Of a stretch of 64,000 nucleotides of DNA, positions 1 through 9,744 are shown one piece after another. The DNA is taken from the NCBI GenBank assembly GCA_030147845.1, contig JASBUN010000035.1, positions 42,105 to 106,104 on the forward strand, in the 5' to 3' direction. This DNA is from Gammaproteobacteria bacterium. GTDB taxonomy: Bacteria; Pseudomonadota; Gammaproteobacteria; JASBUN01. The first letter of the stretch is position 1. The number at the start of each line of letters is the position of its first letter. The notes below the pieces were generated by a model, which saw only the letters and a program-made list of their open reading frames with translations, had not been told where the DNA came from and ran no database searches. Both the position numbers and the translations under genes were made by a program.

Positions 1-2
1 TG

Positions 3-3000
3 GCGTGGTCGATCGAAAATATGCTCAACCGCGTGCTCGACCAAACCATTCCGGTGCATGCCGATATGGTCGGCTTGATTCACGCGGCAGCAGATGCGGT
101 GCCAGGGTTATTGGTCAAGCTGCGCGGAGGCACGCCGCCCGAGGTGGATGTCCAGGAACTTACCGATCGCGGTTTCGCTTTGGTCGAGGCAGCGAAGGCG
201 GCCGGGACAAGTCCCGAAGATCAGTTGGCCGAGGAGGCGCGTTCGGCGTTGCCTGCGGACGAGTCCGAACAGGATGCACGTCCGGCGGAGGTAATGGACC
301 CGACTTTGTTCGATATTTTCAGCAAGGAATCGGCCGGGCATCTGGATGAGATCAAGGCATTTATCGACGCCTGTCAGTCCAACGCACAGCAATGCGCGGT
401 CACCGACGCGTTGGTGCGCGCACTGCACACCTTGCACGGTAGTGCGCGCATGGCGGGCGCCAAGAGTGTTGCCGAGTTGGGTGGTCTGCTGGAGAAGTAC
501 GTCAAAGCGTTGATGAGCAACGAGGCGCCACTACCGGCGGACGGTATGTCGGCCCTGGTGGATGGGGTTGGTGCTATTTACAGCATGCTTGGCGACCTCA
601 ATCGCCCGGGCGTGAACCCGCTAGAAGCGTGGGGTGACTTGCTCGAACGCGTACGTGTGCTGTGTACGTCTGAACAGGCGCGTCTCGAAGATCGCCTGCG
701 CCAGGAACAGATCGAGGCAAGCGGCGCGCAGGCAGGCGCCGGCGAAGATCAGGCCGCGGCTGAGTACGATACCGAGCTGGTCGAGGTGTTCCTGGAGGAA
801 GGCGCCGAAATCATGGATTCCAGTGAAATGATTCTACAGCGCTGGAGTAAAGATACCGCTAACCTCGAGCTGGTGGTCGAGCTGCAGCGCGAGTTGCACA
901 CGCTGAAAGGTGGTGCGCGCATGGCGGGGATTGCGCCCATCGGTGATTTGAGTCATGCCGTCGAGTCGTTGCTCAGCGACATCGCCGAAGGTAAGGCTGC
1001 GGTTTCGAGCCCGGTGATTGATGTGCTGCGCCGTGTTCTGGATCGCTTGTTCATGATGCTCGAACGTACTCAGGAGCGTCGCGCGGTCGAGCCGGCTCCG
1101 GAGTTGGTCGATGAGCTCGAAGACTTGCGTCATGGCCGCGCTCCGGCTGTGCAGACGCCGGACGATGAGGCCGCTGCCGCTGCTACAACCGGCGAGGACG
1201 ACAGCGATGTTTCGGCAACGGTTGACGAGCCGGAATCGGCGCCCGAAGCCTTGCCGCACACCGCAGCCGTGGTGCCGTTCCCGGTGCGTCCCACGGCGGC
1301 CGAACGGGCTGCCGCCGAGGCCGCCGAAGAGCATGCCGCCAAGCGTGCCCAAGGTCCGCAAGAGATGGTGCGCGTGCGCGCCGAGTTACTCGATGGACTG
1401 GTTAACTACGCCGGCGAGGTCAGTATTTACCGCGCCCGCCTTGAGCAACAAAACGGTGCCTTCCGATTCAATCTGGTGGAACTGGGGCAGACCGTTGCAC
1501 GTCTGCGCGAACAGCTTCGCAAGTTGGAGATCGAGACCGAAGCGCAGGTTTTGTACCGGTACGAACAAGAAGGCGGTGCGCACGAGGGTTTTGATCCGCT
1601 GGAGATGGACCGCTATTCGCAAATGCAGCAGTTGTCGCGCGCTTTGATGGAAAGCGTGGCCGACATATCCAGCATCGACGGCCTGCTCGGCAATCTGGTG
1701 CGTGAGTCTGAAACGCTGCTATTGCAGCAATCACGCGTCAACACCGAATTACAGGAAGGGCTCATGCGCACGCGCATGGTGCCGTTTACCGGTTTGGTGC
1801 CGCGCCTGCGTCGCTTGGTCCGGCAGACCTGCCAGGAGTTGGGTAAGACCGCGGAGTTGCACGTCTTGGGAGCCCAAGGCGAAATGGACCGCACGGTTCT
1901 GGACCGCATCCAGGCGCCTTTGGAACATATGCTCCGCAACGCTATTTCGCACGGCATAGAGACGCCGCAAGCGCGCAAGAAATTGGGCAAGCCCGAGACC
2001 GGCAATATTACGCTGTCGGTTACGCGCGAGGGCGCGGAAGTGGTCATTCAAATGGCCGATGACGGCGCCGGTATGGATTTGGGCGCAATTCGCGCCAAGG
2101 CCAGGGAGCGGGGTCTGCTGGATGAACACGCCCAGCTGACCGATAACGACATCATACAGTTTATTTTGGAATCAGGTTTCAGTACCGCGCAACAGGTTAC
2201 GCAGATCTCGGGACGTGGTGTTGGCATGGACGTGGTCAACAGCGAGATTAAGCAACTGGGCGGCTCGCTGCATATCGATTCGCGTCTTAAGCACGGTTCC
2301 GCTTTCACCATACGCTTGCCGTTTACGCTGGCCTTGAATCAGGCGTTGTTGGTCGCCGTGGCGGAAGACACCTACGCCATTCCTCTGACCAGTATCGAGG
2401 GTATCGTGCGTCTGCCGCGGGCCGAGGTCGAGCACTTCTTGAGTGAGCCGAACGCCACCTACAGTTATGCCGGCATGGAGTATCAGGTGCAGAATCTGGG
2501 CGCGGTACTCGGCTCCGGCAGCGGCCACCTTGCCGCGGGCGCTAAAGTCTTTCCCGTGTTGCTGGTGCGCTCGGGTGATCGGCGTATGGCGCTGCAAGTG
2601 GACGGCCTGCTCGGTAGCCGTGAAATCGTCGTCAAATCGGTCGGTCCGCAGATCAGTACCGTGCGCGGCATTTCCGGCGCCACTATACTCGGCGATGGCC
2701 GGGTGGTCCTGATCCTCGATGTCGCCGCGCTGACCCGCGTCAGTATTTCGACGCGTTTGGCGATGGATATCGCGCCGCCGGAGTCGGTGCAGGCGCCGAA
2801 ACGGGGTATCAATGTCATGGTGGTCGACGATTCGATTACCGTGCGTAAGGTAACCACGCGTCTGTTGGAGCGCAACGAGATGCATGTGGTCACCGCCAAG
2901 GATGGTGTCGACGCGGTTACCCTGTTGCAGGAACACGTTCCTGATGTCATGCTGCTGGATATTGAGATGCCACGCATGGATGGATTCGAGTTGGCTACGC

Positions 3001-3185
3001 ATATCCGTAATGAGCCGCGCCTGAAACATATCCCGATCATCATGATTACGTCACGTTCCGGTGACAAGCACCGCCGTCGTGCGGAGGAAATCGGCGTGAA
3101 TCGGTACCTCGGCAAGCCTTTCCAGGAGACCGATCTCCTCCAGAACATTCAAGAGTTGGTAAAGGAGCCGCGGGGTGATACCTGA
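3..3185 (+). CDS. chpA: ChpA/PilL-type hybrid chemotaxis histidine kinase (5' truncated by window edge)
   Basis: A CheA-like kinase of the type IV pilus chemosensory system. The frame is open to the left edge and reads AWSIENMLNR, a ChpA-like stretch, so the ATG at 21 is probably internal and the true start lies outside the window. Counting from that ATG: Hpt domains with phospho-His candidates H136 (HTLHGS) and H293 (HTLKGG), a Pro/Ala-rich linker near 370-440, dimerisation and HATPase regions (N-box N640 in HMLRNAISHG, DDGAGMD near 680, GRGVGMD near 730), a CheW-like domain about 780-915, and a C-terminal receiver with acceptor D980 (LLDIEMPRMDG). The first Hpt has His where Lys is usual after the phospho-His. 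The 3' end overlaps the methylesterase gene by 11 bases. Confidence 0.93.
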   Translation, partial: AWSIENMLNRVLDQTIPVHADMVGLIHAAADAVPGLLVKLRGGTPPEVDVQELTDRGFALVEAAKAAGTSPEDQLAEEARSALPADESEQDARPAEVMDPTLFDIFSKESAGHLDEIKAFIDACQSNAQQCAVTDALVRALHTLHGSARMAGAKSVAELGGLLEKYVKALMSNEAPLPADGMSALVDGVGAIYSMLGDLNRPGVNPLEAWGDLLERVRVLCTSEQARLEDRLRQEQIEASGAQAGAGEDQAAAEYDTELVEVFLEEGAEIMDSSEMILQRWSKDTANLELVVELQRELHTLKGGARMAGIAPIGDLSHAVESLLSDIAEGKAAVSSPVIDVLRRVLDRLFMMLERTQERRAVEPAPELVDELEDLRHGRAPAVQTPDDEAAAAATTGEDDSDVSATVDEPESAPEALPHTAAVVPFPVRPTAAERAAAEAAEEHAAKRAQGPQEMVRVRAELLDGLVNYAGEVSIYRARLEQQNGAFRFNLVELGQTVARLREQLRKLEIETEAQVLYRYEQEGGAHEGFDPLEMDRYSQMQQLSRALMESVADISSIDGLLGNLVRESETLLLQQSRVNTELQEGLMRTRMVPFTGLVPRLRRLVRQTCQELGKTAELHVLGAQGEMDRTVLDRIQAPLEHMLRNAISHGIETPQARKKLGKPETGNITLSVTREGAEVVIQMADDGAGMDLGAIRAKARERGLLDEHAQLTDNDIIQFILESGFSTAQQVTQISGRGVGMDVVNSEIKQLGGSLHIDSRLKHGSAFTIRLPFTLALNQALLVAVAEDTYAIPLTSIEGIVRLPRAEVEHFLSEPNATYSYAGMEYQVQNLGAVLGSGSGHLAAGAKVFPVLLVRSGDRRMALQVDGLLGSREIVVKSVGPQISTVRGISGATILGDGRVVLILDVAALTRVSISTRLAMDIAPPESVQAPKRGINVMVVDDSITVRKVTTRLLERNEMHVVTAKDGVDAVTLLQEHVPDVMLLDIEMPRMDGFELATHIRNEPRLKHIPIIMITSRSGDKHRRRAEEIGVNRYLGKPFQETDLLQNIQELVKEPRGDT

Positions 3186-4506
3186 GCTCGACCGGGCATC
3201 GTTGCGTGTCGCCATCTTTTCGCGCTCGACCAGGCAACGGGATTGCCTAGCCCAGATTTTGCAGAACAATGGCCTCGATGTAGTGCCCGATGACCTGATG
3301 CAGCAGCGACTGCCGGCGGGCGTCGATCGTGATATTGCTGACGTACTGTTGGTCGATCTCGATGATGGCGATGCGGCACAGGAAGAATTACTCGATCAGT
3401 TGTTCGACCGCACCGACCTACCCATATTACTGAACGACAGTGCGGCTACGCAGTTGCCCGGAAGTCTGAGCGGTCAAGCGTGGGGGCGGCGGCTGGCGGG
3501 AAAGCTGGCCGGCCTGGTTAAGGACGATCAGGCCGGCAGCAAACCGGCGCCGCCGCCGTCGAAGGAAGAAACGTCTTCGACGCCGACCGAAATCACCGAA
3601 CTCCGTTCACCCGACCAACGCGATGCCGCGGCAAGCATCGATAACGATGTGCCGAGCGGTGGAGTGTTAACCGACGCTGCGTGTGAAATCCCCGACCTTG
3701 ATACGCCGATCGATGATTTACCCTTGTTCGCGGAGACCAATGCGCACATCAAGGCGGTCAACGCGGCGCCGGAGCAAAGCGCGTCAGCGGTCAGCGACGA
3801 AGCGATACCGGGCGGCGATACGAGCACTATGGAATTTAATTCGCTGCCGCTTGTTGACGATGTTTTCGAAATTGATGAGTCGGCTTTCGGTGGGTCTGCA
3901 TCGACGTTTGCGCGCATCGGTGGCGATGATGCCGCCGAGACGGTATGGGTTCTCGGCGCATCGATCGGTGGTCCGCAGGCACTCAAGGCCTTTCTGGCCG
4001 AGTTGCCGGCCGACATCCCGGTTGGTTTCGTGCTCGCGCAGCACATCGGTGCAGGCTTTGTAAGTTTATTGGCCGAGCAGCTGGGGCGAGCCACCGCGTT
4101 AAACGTCTGCTGCGCCGAAGCGGGCATGCGCGTACGCAACGGCGACGTTTTGATCGCACCGGTCGAGGAACGCTTGGCATTTGGTGTCGACGGCCGCATC
4201 GAGTTGCAGCCGGTGGCGCAGCGCAGCGTGTATAGTCCATCAGTCGACGCGGTGATGTATGACGTGGCAAGTCACTATGGTAGCAACGCGCATGCCATCG
4301 TCTTCAGTGGAATGGGTAACGATGGCCTTAACGGCTGCCGGGTGATCGCTGAAAAGGGAGGCGCCATCTGGGCGCAAGAGGCAAGTACCTGCGTCATAAG
4401 CAGTATGGCCGACGCCGTGCGTTTTGCTGGTCTGGCCGATCGTTCGGGCACGCCGCAGGATTTGGCGCAGGCGCTGTTAACTTATCTCAAACGGAGTGTG
4501 GCGTAA
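3175..4506 (+). CDS. chpB: ChpB-like CheB-family protein-glutamate methylesterase
   Basis: Removes methyl groups from the chemoreceptor of the pilus chemosensory system, resetting the kinase. 443 residues from a GTG inside the end of the kinase gene, so translation is probably coupled. The C-terminal CheB catalytic domain is intact: S263 in GASIGGP, H290 in QHIGAG and D383 in GMGNDG form the expected triad. Residues 1-120 resemble a receiver fold (DVLLVDLDD) but are poorly conserved, followed by a long low-complexity acidic linker to about residue 245. This fits ChpB better than a standard CheB, whose receiver is well conserved and linker short. Its position between ChpA- and ChpC-like genes supports the role. 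Confidence 0.88.
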   Translation: MIPELDRASLRVAIFSRSTRQRDCLAQILQNNGLDVVPDDLMQQRLPAGVDRDIADVLLVDLDDGDAAQEELLDQLFDRTDLPILLNDSAATQLPGSLSGQAWGRRLAGKLAGLVKDDQAGSKPAPPPSKEETSSTPTEITELRSPDQRDAAASIDNDVPSGGVLTDAACEIPDLDTPIDDLPLFAETNAHIKAVNAAPEQSASAVSDEAIPGGDTSTMEFNSLPLVDDVFEIDESAFGGSASTFARIGGDDAAETVWVLGASIGGPQALKAFLAELPADIPVGFVLAQHIGAGFVSLLAEQLGRATALNVCCAEAGMRVRNGDVLIAPVEERLAFGVDGRIELQPVAQRSVYSPSVDAVMYDVASHYGSNAHAIVFSGMGNDGLNGCRVIAEKGGAIWAQEASTCVISSMADAVRFAGLADRSGTPQDLAQALLTYLKRSVA

Positions 4507-4507
4507 T

Positions 4508-4975
4508 ATGGTCGATATCACGGTTTCCGTGCCGAGTCTGCTGATCCCGGTGCATGGTAAGACGCTGATTTTGCCGAATGCTGCGGTCGCTGAAATTGTC
4601 GACTATCGGGATCCCGAAGCGGTTGAAGGTGGACCCGATTGGCTGCTGGGGTCAATCTCCTGGCGCGGCAAACAGCTACCCGTGATTGCCTGCGAAGCGG
4701 TTATGGGTGGGGAGTTGCCGCCAGCCCAGGGAGCGCAACGTATCGCCGTGGTCAACACGCTCAACGAAAATCCGGATCTACCGTTCTTCGCCCTCGTGCT
4801 GCAGGGAATTCCTCAATTGGTGGGCGCCGTCGAAGCCGTGGTTGCGGCTGCCGCGGATGACGCTGCCACGCCACCCACCGGCGTCTTGACCGAAGTGACT
4901 GTAAACGGCCAGCCGGCGTTGATTCCTGATCTCGACGCACTCGAACGCATGATTAGCGAAGCCTACCGCCGCTAA
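4508..4975 (+). CDS. chpC: ChpC-like CheW-domain adaptor
   Basis: A 155-residue single CheW-domain protein, the likely adaptor coupling a chemoreceptor to the ChpA kinase. The fold is suggested by the N-terminal strand pattern SLLIPVHGKTLILPNAAVAEIV, the DWLLGSISWRGKQLPVI core that matches CheW proteins, and the C-terminal helix LDALERMISEAYRR. The ATG at 4508 is chosen because it starts one base after the methylesterase stop and has GGAG 11 bases upstream; an in-frame GTG at 4496 would add four residues. ChpC proteins are divergent from PilI-type CheW, as here. It ends the plus-strand chemosensory group and faces rsmE convergently. Confidence 0.8.
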   Translation: MVDITVSVPSLLIPVHGKTLILPNAAVAEIVDYRDPEAVEGGPDWLLGSISWRGKQLPVIACEAVMGGELPPAQGAQRIAVVNTLNENPDLPFFALVLQGIPQLVGAVEAVVAAAADDAATPPTGVLTEVTVNGQPALIPDLDALERMISEAYRR

Positions 4976-5002
4976 GTCGCCGTTGTCGGGCCGCCTCGAT
5001 AA

Positions 5003-5743
5003 TTAGCCGGTACGAAAGTCTCCCCACAGCGTTTGCAGTGCAGCCAGCATGGCGATAGCGGCGGTCTCGGTCCGCAACACGCGCGGTCCTAGGCGCACGC
5101 CAACGAAACCGGCCTGCCTGGCGGCATCCGCCTCCTGCGCTGTAAAGCCGCCTTCCGGTCCCGATAACACCATTGCCTGGTCACACGCGGGCGTAAAATC
5201 CGATAACGCACGGCTCGACTCAGGGTCCATCATGAAGGCGTTGGCGACGCTACCAATGTTGGCCAGCCAAGTATTCAAAGGTAGCGGCGGTTGAACGTCG
5301 GGTACGCGGTTGCGTCCGCATTGTTCGCAGGCGCTGACCGCGACTGCCTGCCAGTGGGAGGTACGCCGGTCCAATCGTTCGCCCTTGAGTTGCACCACTG
5401 CGCGTGCCGAAAATACCGGAACGATCGCGTGGACGCCGAGCTCCACGGCCTTCTGCACGGTGTAGTCCATGCGCTCGCCCTTGGAAATCGCTTGAACCAA
5501 GGTAATCGACAGAGGGGATTCCACTTCCTGTTCAACAAATGCATCGATGCGTAGCGATAGCGTTCCGCGCCCCACGCGGTCGATCGTGCCGTGGTATTCT
5601 CCACCGCTACCGTTGAATACGGTGAGTGGCTGCCCGACCTGCATGCGCAGCACGCGGATGGCGTGATTGGCGCTCATACCATCCAAGTCGATAAGCGCGC
5701 CGACGGCCAATGGCTGAGGCGTGTGAATGCGGGTCAGACGCAT
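5003..5743 (-). CDS. rsmE: 16S rRNA (uracil-1498-N3)-methyltransferase RsmE
   Basis: Methylates U1498 of 16S rRNA using S-adenosylmethionine. 246 residues, the normal family length. Visible signatures are the N-terminal PUA-like region (HAIRVLRMQVGQ), KGERMDYTVQKAVELG, and the SPOUT trefoil-knot motifs LSGPEGGF and LGPRVLRTETA near the C terminus that bind the cofactor. It follows bioA by 7 bases on the same strand and so is likely cotranscribed. Adjacency to bioA is a context I see here and do not claim as functionally meaningful. Confidence 0.97.
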   Translation of the reverse strand: MRLTRIHTPQPLAVGALIDLDGMSANHAIRVLRMQVGQPLTVFNGSGGEYHGTIDRVGRGTLSLRIDAFVEQEVESPLSITLVQAISKGERMDYTVQKAVELGVHAIVPVFSARAVVQLKGERLDRRTSHWQAVAVSACEQCGRNRVPDVQPPLPLNTWLANIGSVANAFMMDPESSRALSDFTPACDQAMVLSGPEGGFTAQEADAARQAGFVGVRLGPRVLRTETAAIAMLAALQTLWGDFRTG

Positions 5744-5750
5744 GCGCGGT

Positions 5751-7100
5751 TCAGTCCGCTACCGCCAGCCCGATACCTTCGCGCGCCACCTCGGCCAAAA
5801 AATTGATTTGGTCTTCGGTGATGACATAGGGTGGCATGAAATACACAACATTGCCGAGTGGGCGCAATAGCACGCCACGTTGTAACGCGTGTTGATAGAC
5901 GCGCAAACCGCGCCGTTCCTGCCAGGGGTAGGCGCGGCGCGTTGTTTTGTCCGCGACCAATTCAACCGCGGCGATCATGCCTGTCTGGCGAACTTCGGCT
6001 ACCTGCGGATGCTGGTTCAGTTCGGTTAACGCATCGGACATGGCGCGCGCCAGTGAGCGATTGTTTTCGATTACATTGTCCTCGGCGAAGATATCCAAGG
6101 TCGCGAGTGCGGCCGCACAACCCAAAGGATTGCCGGTGAAGCTGTGCGAGTGCAAAAACGCACGCAGGTTTTGATAGTCGTCATAGAACGCCGAGTAGAT
6201 CTCATCGCTGGTCATGGTCACCGACAGCGGCAGATAGCCGCCGGTTAGTCCTTTCGATAAACACATGAAATCCGGGCTGATGCCGGCCTGCTCGCAGGCG
6301 AACAGGGTGCCCGTGCGGCCAAAGCCGGTAGCAACTTCGTCAGCGATCAAATGTACTTGGTAACGGCTACAAGCTTCACGCAAACGTTCCAAGTAGATAG
6401 GGTGGTACATGCGCATGTTGCCGGCGCACTGAACCAGCGGCTCGACGATGACCGCACAGACCTCGTCGGCATGCTCCGATAAGGTCTTTTCCATATGTTC
6501 GAACATGCGCGAACTGTGCTCTTCGCAAGTCTCGCCGGCCGCACGCGTATAGCAGTCCGGCGACGGCACCGTAATGACATCCATGAGTAATGGCGCATAG
6601 GTTTGTTTATACAGTTCGACATCGCCAACGGCTAAAGCGCCGAGCGTTTCGCCGTGGTAGCTGTTGCTGAGCGTAATGAATCGACGCTTGTTGTTGCGGC
6701 CGTGGTTATGCCAGTAGTGAAAACTCATTTTCAGCGCAACTTCGACTGCTGATGAGCCGTTGTCAGCGAAGAAGCAACGGCTCAGTCCGTTCGGCGTAAG
6801 CTGCACCAGCCGCTCCGAGAGTTTCAGCGCGGGTTCATGGCTGAAGCCGGCCATGATGACATGTTCGAGCTGATCGATTTGCGCTTTTACGGCCGCGTTG
6901 GTGCGCGGATTGGCGTGTCCGAATAAATTGACCCACCACGAACTGATGGCGTCTAGGTAGCGCTTACCGTCGAAATCTTCCAGCCAGACACCTTCGCCTC
7001 GCCGAATGGGGATCATCGGCAGCCATTCGTGGTCTTTCATTTGCGTACACGGATGCCAGATGGTGCGTAAGTCGCGTTCGATGAAGTCGGCGTTGTTCAT
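5751..7100 (-). CDS. bioA: adenosylmethionine-8-amino-7-oxononanoate aminotransferase
   Basis: PLP enzyme of biotin synthesis that transfers the amino group of S-adenosylmethionine to KAPA, giving DAPA. 449 residues. The N terminus has HPCTQMKDHEWLPM and SWWVNLFGHANPR, both typical of BioA, and DEVATGFGRTGTLFAC precedes the Schiff-base lysine K283 in LSKGLTGGYLPLS. The use of SAM as donor fits its place downstream of metK and ahcY on the same strand, but that linkage is inference. No other bio genes are in the window. The ATG is the first in frame and gives a full-length family N terminus. Confidence 0.97.
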   Translation of the reverse strand: MNNADFIERDLRTIWHPCTQMKDHEWLPMIPIRRGEGVWLEDFDGKRYLDAISSWWVNLFGHANPRTNAAVKAQIDQLEHVIMAGFSHEPALKLSERLVQLTPNGLSRCFFADNGSSAVEVALKMSFHYWHNHGRNNKRRFITLSNSYHGETLGALAVGDVELYKQTYAPLLMDVITVPSPDCYTRAAGETCEEHSSRMFEHMEKTLSEHADEVCAVIVEPLVQCAGNMRMYHPIYLERLREACSRYQVHLIADEVATGFGRTGTLFACEQAGISPDFMCLSKGLTGGYLPLSVTMTSDEIYSAFYDDYQNLRAFLHSHSFTGNPLGCAAALATLDIFAEDNVIENNRSLARAMSDALTELNQHPQVAEVRQTGMIAAVELVADKTTRRAYPWQERRGLRVYQHALQRGVLLRPLGNVVYFMPPYVITEDQINFLAEVAREGIGLAVAD

Positions 7101-7204
7101 GATAGATCGGTAGCAGTGGGTGGGGGCGAATGGTATCGCAGCTTGGAGTTAACCATGGGTCACTATAGTGAAACGCGGAGAAGCCATCAAGGTGCCAAAT
7201 GGCG

Positions 7205-8302
7205 TTAAAGAATTGGGCTTTCGCTATTGGGCTCTTCGGCGGCATCGTCGAGTTGATGTTCCTCCTGAAAGGCCTCGAGTCGCGCGGAAACATTTTCAGA
7301 GGTACGAAAGCGGGCGATATGAAACAGCGCATCACCTTCGTTTGCCAACGGCAGATTGGTACGACCGATGACAACGCCATCGGTGGGAGAGAGTATTTCG
7401 GTCTCCTGCTCGCCGAATGGATCGGCAAGCATGCCCAGTAAACCGCCGTGTGTGACTGACGCCCCCAACGGCACGATGGTGCGGAGAACGCCGCTGACCG
7501 GCGCACGCACCCAAGCGCTCGAACGTGCTGAGACCGGTTCCGGTATCTGTCTCGGGGCGCTACGCGAGGGCGGCAGCATATGTAGCGCACGCATCACGTT
7601 GACGATGCCGCGCACCCCGGCGCGGATCGAGACCTCGTCGAAACGTAACGCTTCGCCGGCCTCATAGAGGAGCATGGGAATACCCATCTCGGCGGCGGCT
7701 TGGCGCAGTGAGTTGTCGCGCACGTCGGCGTTGAGCAGCACCGGAACGCCGAAGGCCCTGGCTAGTCGATTGGTTTCTACGTCGTCCAGATTGGCCCGGA
7801 TTTGCGGCAAGTTGGTGCGATGTATGGCGCCGGTATGCAGGTCGATGCCGTGAGTACAGCGGCTGACCACTTCGGTCATGAATAAATGCGCCAGGCGCGC
7901 CCCCAGTGAGCCGCGTTCGGAACCAGGAAAAATGCGATTGAGGTCGCGCCGGTCGGGCAAGTAACGCGAGTGATGGATAAAGCCGTGCACGTTGACGACG
8001 GGAACGGCAATCAGTGTGCCGCGTAGGCGCTTCAAGGCCGGAAGCTTGAGCAGTCGGCGGATGATCTCCACGCCGTTGAGCTCATCGCCATGAATGGCAG
8101 CGCTGACAAACAGCTGCGGCCCTGCCTTGTTTCCGCGCACGACCTGCACCGGCATGGCGACCTGCGAATGGGTGTAGAGCTTTGTTACAGGGAAGCTGAT
8201 GGTCGCTCGTTCGCCCCTGCGCACGTGCGTGCCGCCAATCTCTAATTCTGCCGGGTCTAGATCAGCCCTTGCCACGTGTGCGCGTCCGATGAGGCTTGGC
8301 AT
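7205..8302 (-). CDS. succinylglutamate desuccinylase/aspartoacylase-family zinc hydrolase
   Basis: A 365-residue M14-like metallohydrolase. Zinc ligands are expected in [10 protein letters not shown] (His and Glu) and the later His in [15 protein letters not shown] supplies a conserved substrate-binding Arg. The C-terminal half ([12 protein letters not shown]) looks like the beta-barrel domain of the family. Family members cleave N-acyl or peptide-like amide bonds; the substrate here is unknown. The predicted start overlaps the end of rimK by 41 bases; a GTG at 8275 would reduce this to 14. Because proteins of this type often sit beside rimK, a role in trimming or handling glutamylated substrates is possible, but that is inference. 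Confidence 0.85.
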   Translation of the reverse strand: MPSLIGRAHVARADLDPAELEIGGTHVRRGERATISFPVTKLYTHSQVAMPVQVVRGNKAGPQLFVSAAIHGDELNGVEIIRRLLKLPALKRLRGTLIAVPVVNVHGFIHHSRYLPDRRDLNRIFPGSERGSLGARLAHLFMTEVVSRCTHGIDLHTGAIHRTNLPQIRANLDDVETNRLARAFGVPVLLNADVRDNSLRQAAAEMGIPMLLYEAGEALRFDEVSIRAGVRGIVNVMRALHMLPPSRSAPRQIPEPVSARSSAWVRAPVSGVLRTIVPLGASVTHGGLLGMLADPFGEQETEILSPTDGVVIGRTNLPLANEGDALFHIARFRTSENVSARLEAFQEEHQLDDAAEEPNSESPIL

Positions 8303-9167
8303 TGGTCTCGATGAAGGCGATGATCTGCCCGGCGATATCTTTTTGTGTCGCGTTTTCTATTCCACCCAGGCCAGGTGAAGAATTAACTTCCATGACCACG
8401 GGCCCGTGGTTGGATCGCAGTATGTCGACGCCGGCGACGTTCAAGCCCATGATGCCGGCCGCGCGCGCTGCGGTTGAGCGCTCTTCCGGCGTAATCTTTA
8501 TCAGGCTGGCCGTGCCGCCCCGATGCAGGTTGGAGCGGAATTCACCTTCTCGCCCTTGGCGCTGCATGGCGGCGACGACCTTGCCGTCGACAACGAAACA
8601 GCGGATGTCGGCGCCGCCGGCTTCCTTGATAAATTCCTGCGCGAGTATGTTTGCTTTCAAACCCATGAAGGCTTCGATGACGCTTTCCGCCGCCTTTTGC
8701 GTCTCCGCCAAAACGACACCGATACCTTGCGTGCCTTCGAGTAATTTAATTACCAACGGCGCGCCGCCGACCTCTTTGATTAAGTCGTCGACGTCATCCG
8801 GACTGTGCGCAAAGCTGGTCACCGGCAGGCCGATACCTTTGCGTGCGAGTAGTTGCAGAGAACGTAATTTGTCACGCGAGCGCGTAATGGCAACCGATTC
8901 GTTGACGGGATAGACGCCCATCATCTCAAACTGCCGCAAAACCGCCGTGCCATAAAAGGTGACCGAAGCGCCTATTCGCGGAATCACAGCATCGAAACCG
9001 GTCAGTTCGTTGCCTTTGTAGTGGATGCTCGGTTTGAGCGAGGTAATGTTCATGTAACAGCGCAATGGATCCAGTACTTGGACTTCATGACCCCGTTGCG
9101 TGCCGGCTTCAACAAGGCGGCGGGTTGAATAAAGCTTTGGGTTGCGGGAGAGAATGGCGATTTTCAT
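8262..9167 (-). CDS. rimK: RimK ATP-grasp ligase (ribosomal protein S6 glutamylase family)
   Basis: Adds glutamate residues to the C terminus of ribosomal protein S6 in bacteria where it has been studied. 301 residues, close to the E. coli length of 300. The start at 9167 gives [14 protein letters not shown], which matches the family N terminus; GAGGT lies upstream at good spacing, and the longer in-frame extension to 9203 is not conserved-looking. ATP-grasp signatures include [29 protein letters not shown], and the metal/phosphate segment [14 protein letters not shown]. It lies between a retropepsin-like protease and an aspartoacylase-family gene, a recognised RimK neighbourhood. Confidence 0.95.
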   Translation of the reverse strand: MKIAILSRNPKLYSTRRLVEAGTQRGHEVQVLDPLRCYMNITSLKPSIHYKGNELTGFDAVIPRIGASVTFYGTAVLRQFEMMGVYPVNESVAITRSRDKLRSLQLLARKGIGLPVTSFAHSPDDVDDLIKEVGGAPLVIKLLEGTQGIGVVLAETQKAAESVIEAFMGLKANILAQEFIKEAGGADIRCFVVDGKVVAAMQRQGREGEFRSNLHRGGTASLIKITPEERSTAARAAGIMGLNVAGVDILRSNHGPVVMEVNSSPGLGGIENATQKDIAGQIIAFIETNAKPHRTRTRGKG

Positions 9168-9204
9168 AGAGTGACCTCGTGATAACGAGCCTCGACAATA
9201 CACA

Positions 9205-9660
9205 TTAGTCGTGGGTGGGCCGGTTTCCGTGCATGTATGAGTGCGCGGGATCGACTACGAAGCGATTGAGCAAGGCGGTGCGCCCGAGTAGCATCCGAAA
9301 ACGCATGGTGTCGCGATTGGTTAGCGTCATTTCGATGTCCCAGGTTAGACGGCCAAGCGTAATAGGAGTGGTGATCACATAACGCTCCTCGCGATGGCCA
9401 CCGGAATCAGTCACCCAGCGCTGATCGACGACAGGCGCTGTGCATTCCGCAACGACATCTGTACGCTGCTGTAACGGATGGACCTTGAAGCGCACCATCG
9501 GTGCACCGCCGTCATGGAAAAAGTCGATTGCAAACGTATGCAGCGCCGAGGTGCGGGCGCCGGTGTCCACTTTGGCTTTGATGTGCTCGATACCGAGATC
9601 CGGTAGACAAGCCCACTCGCGCCAGCCGACGCGCGCCCGATTGTTGGTAACATCCGTCAT
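9205..9660 (-). CDS. retropepsin-like putative ATP-dependent zinc protease (RimB-type)
   Basis: A 151-residue protein of the family annotated as ATP-dependent zinc protease. The catalytic-looking motif is [12 protein letters not shown], a retroviral-aspartic-protease-like DTG, with the paired hydrophobic-Gly motif MLLGRTAL near the C terminus. In Pseudomonas the rimK-linked member is called RimB and acts on RimK-made polyglutamate; assignment of that role here is by context. I start at 9660 ([16 protein letters not shown]) because the family begins near this point. An upstream ATG at 9744 directly abuts the metF stop codon as TGAATG and would add 28 residues, so translational coupling to metF is possible. 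Confidence 0.82.
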   Translation of the reverse strand: MTDVTNNRARVGWREWACLPDLGIEHIKAKVDTGARTSALHTFAIDFFHDGGAPMVRFKVHPLQQRTDVVAECTAPVVDQRWVTDSGGHREERYVITTPITLGRLTWDIEMTLTNRDTMRFRMLLGRTALLNRFVVDPAHSYMHGNRPTHD

Positions 9661-9744
9661 GTCTGGTTCGATAGCCGTTCGACCTGTGTCTGGACGCCCA
9701 ATTCTCTCTACAGCGCGAGCACTGCGCACGCGATCCCGCGGCAT

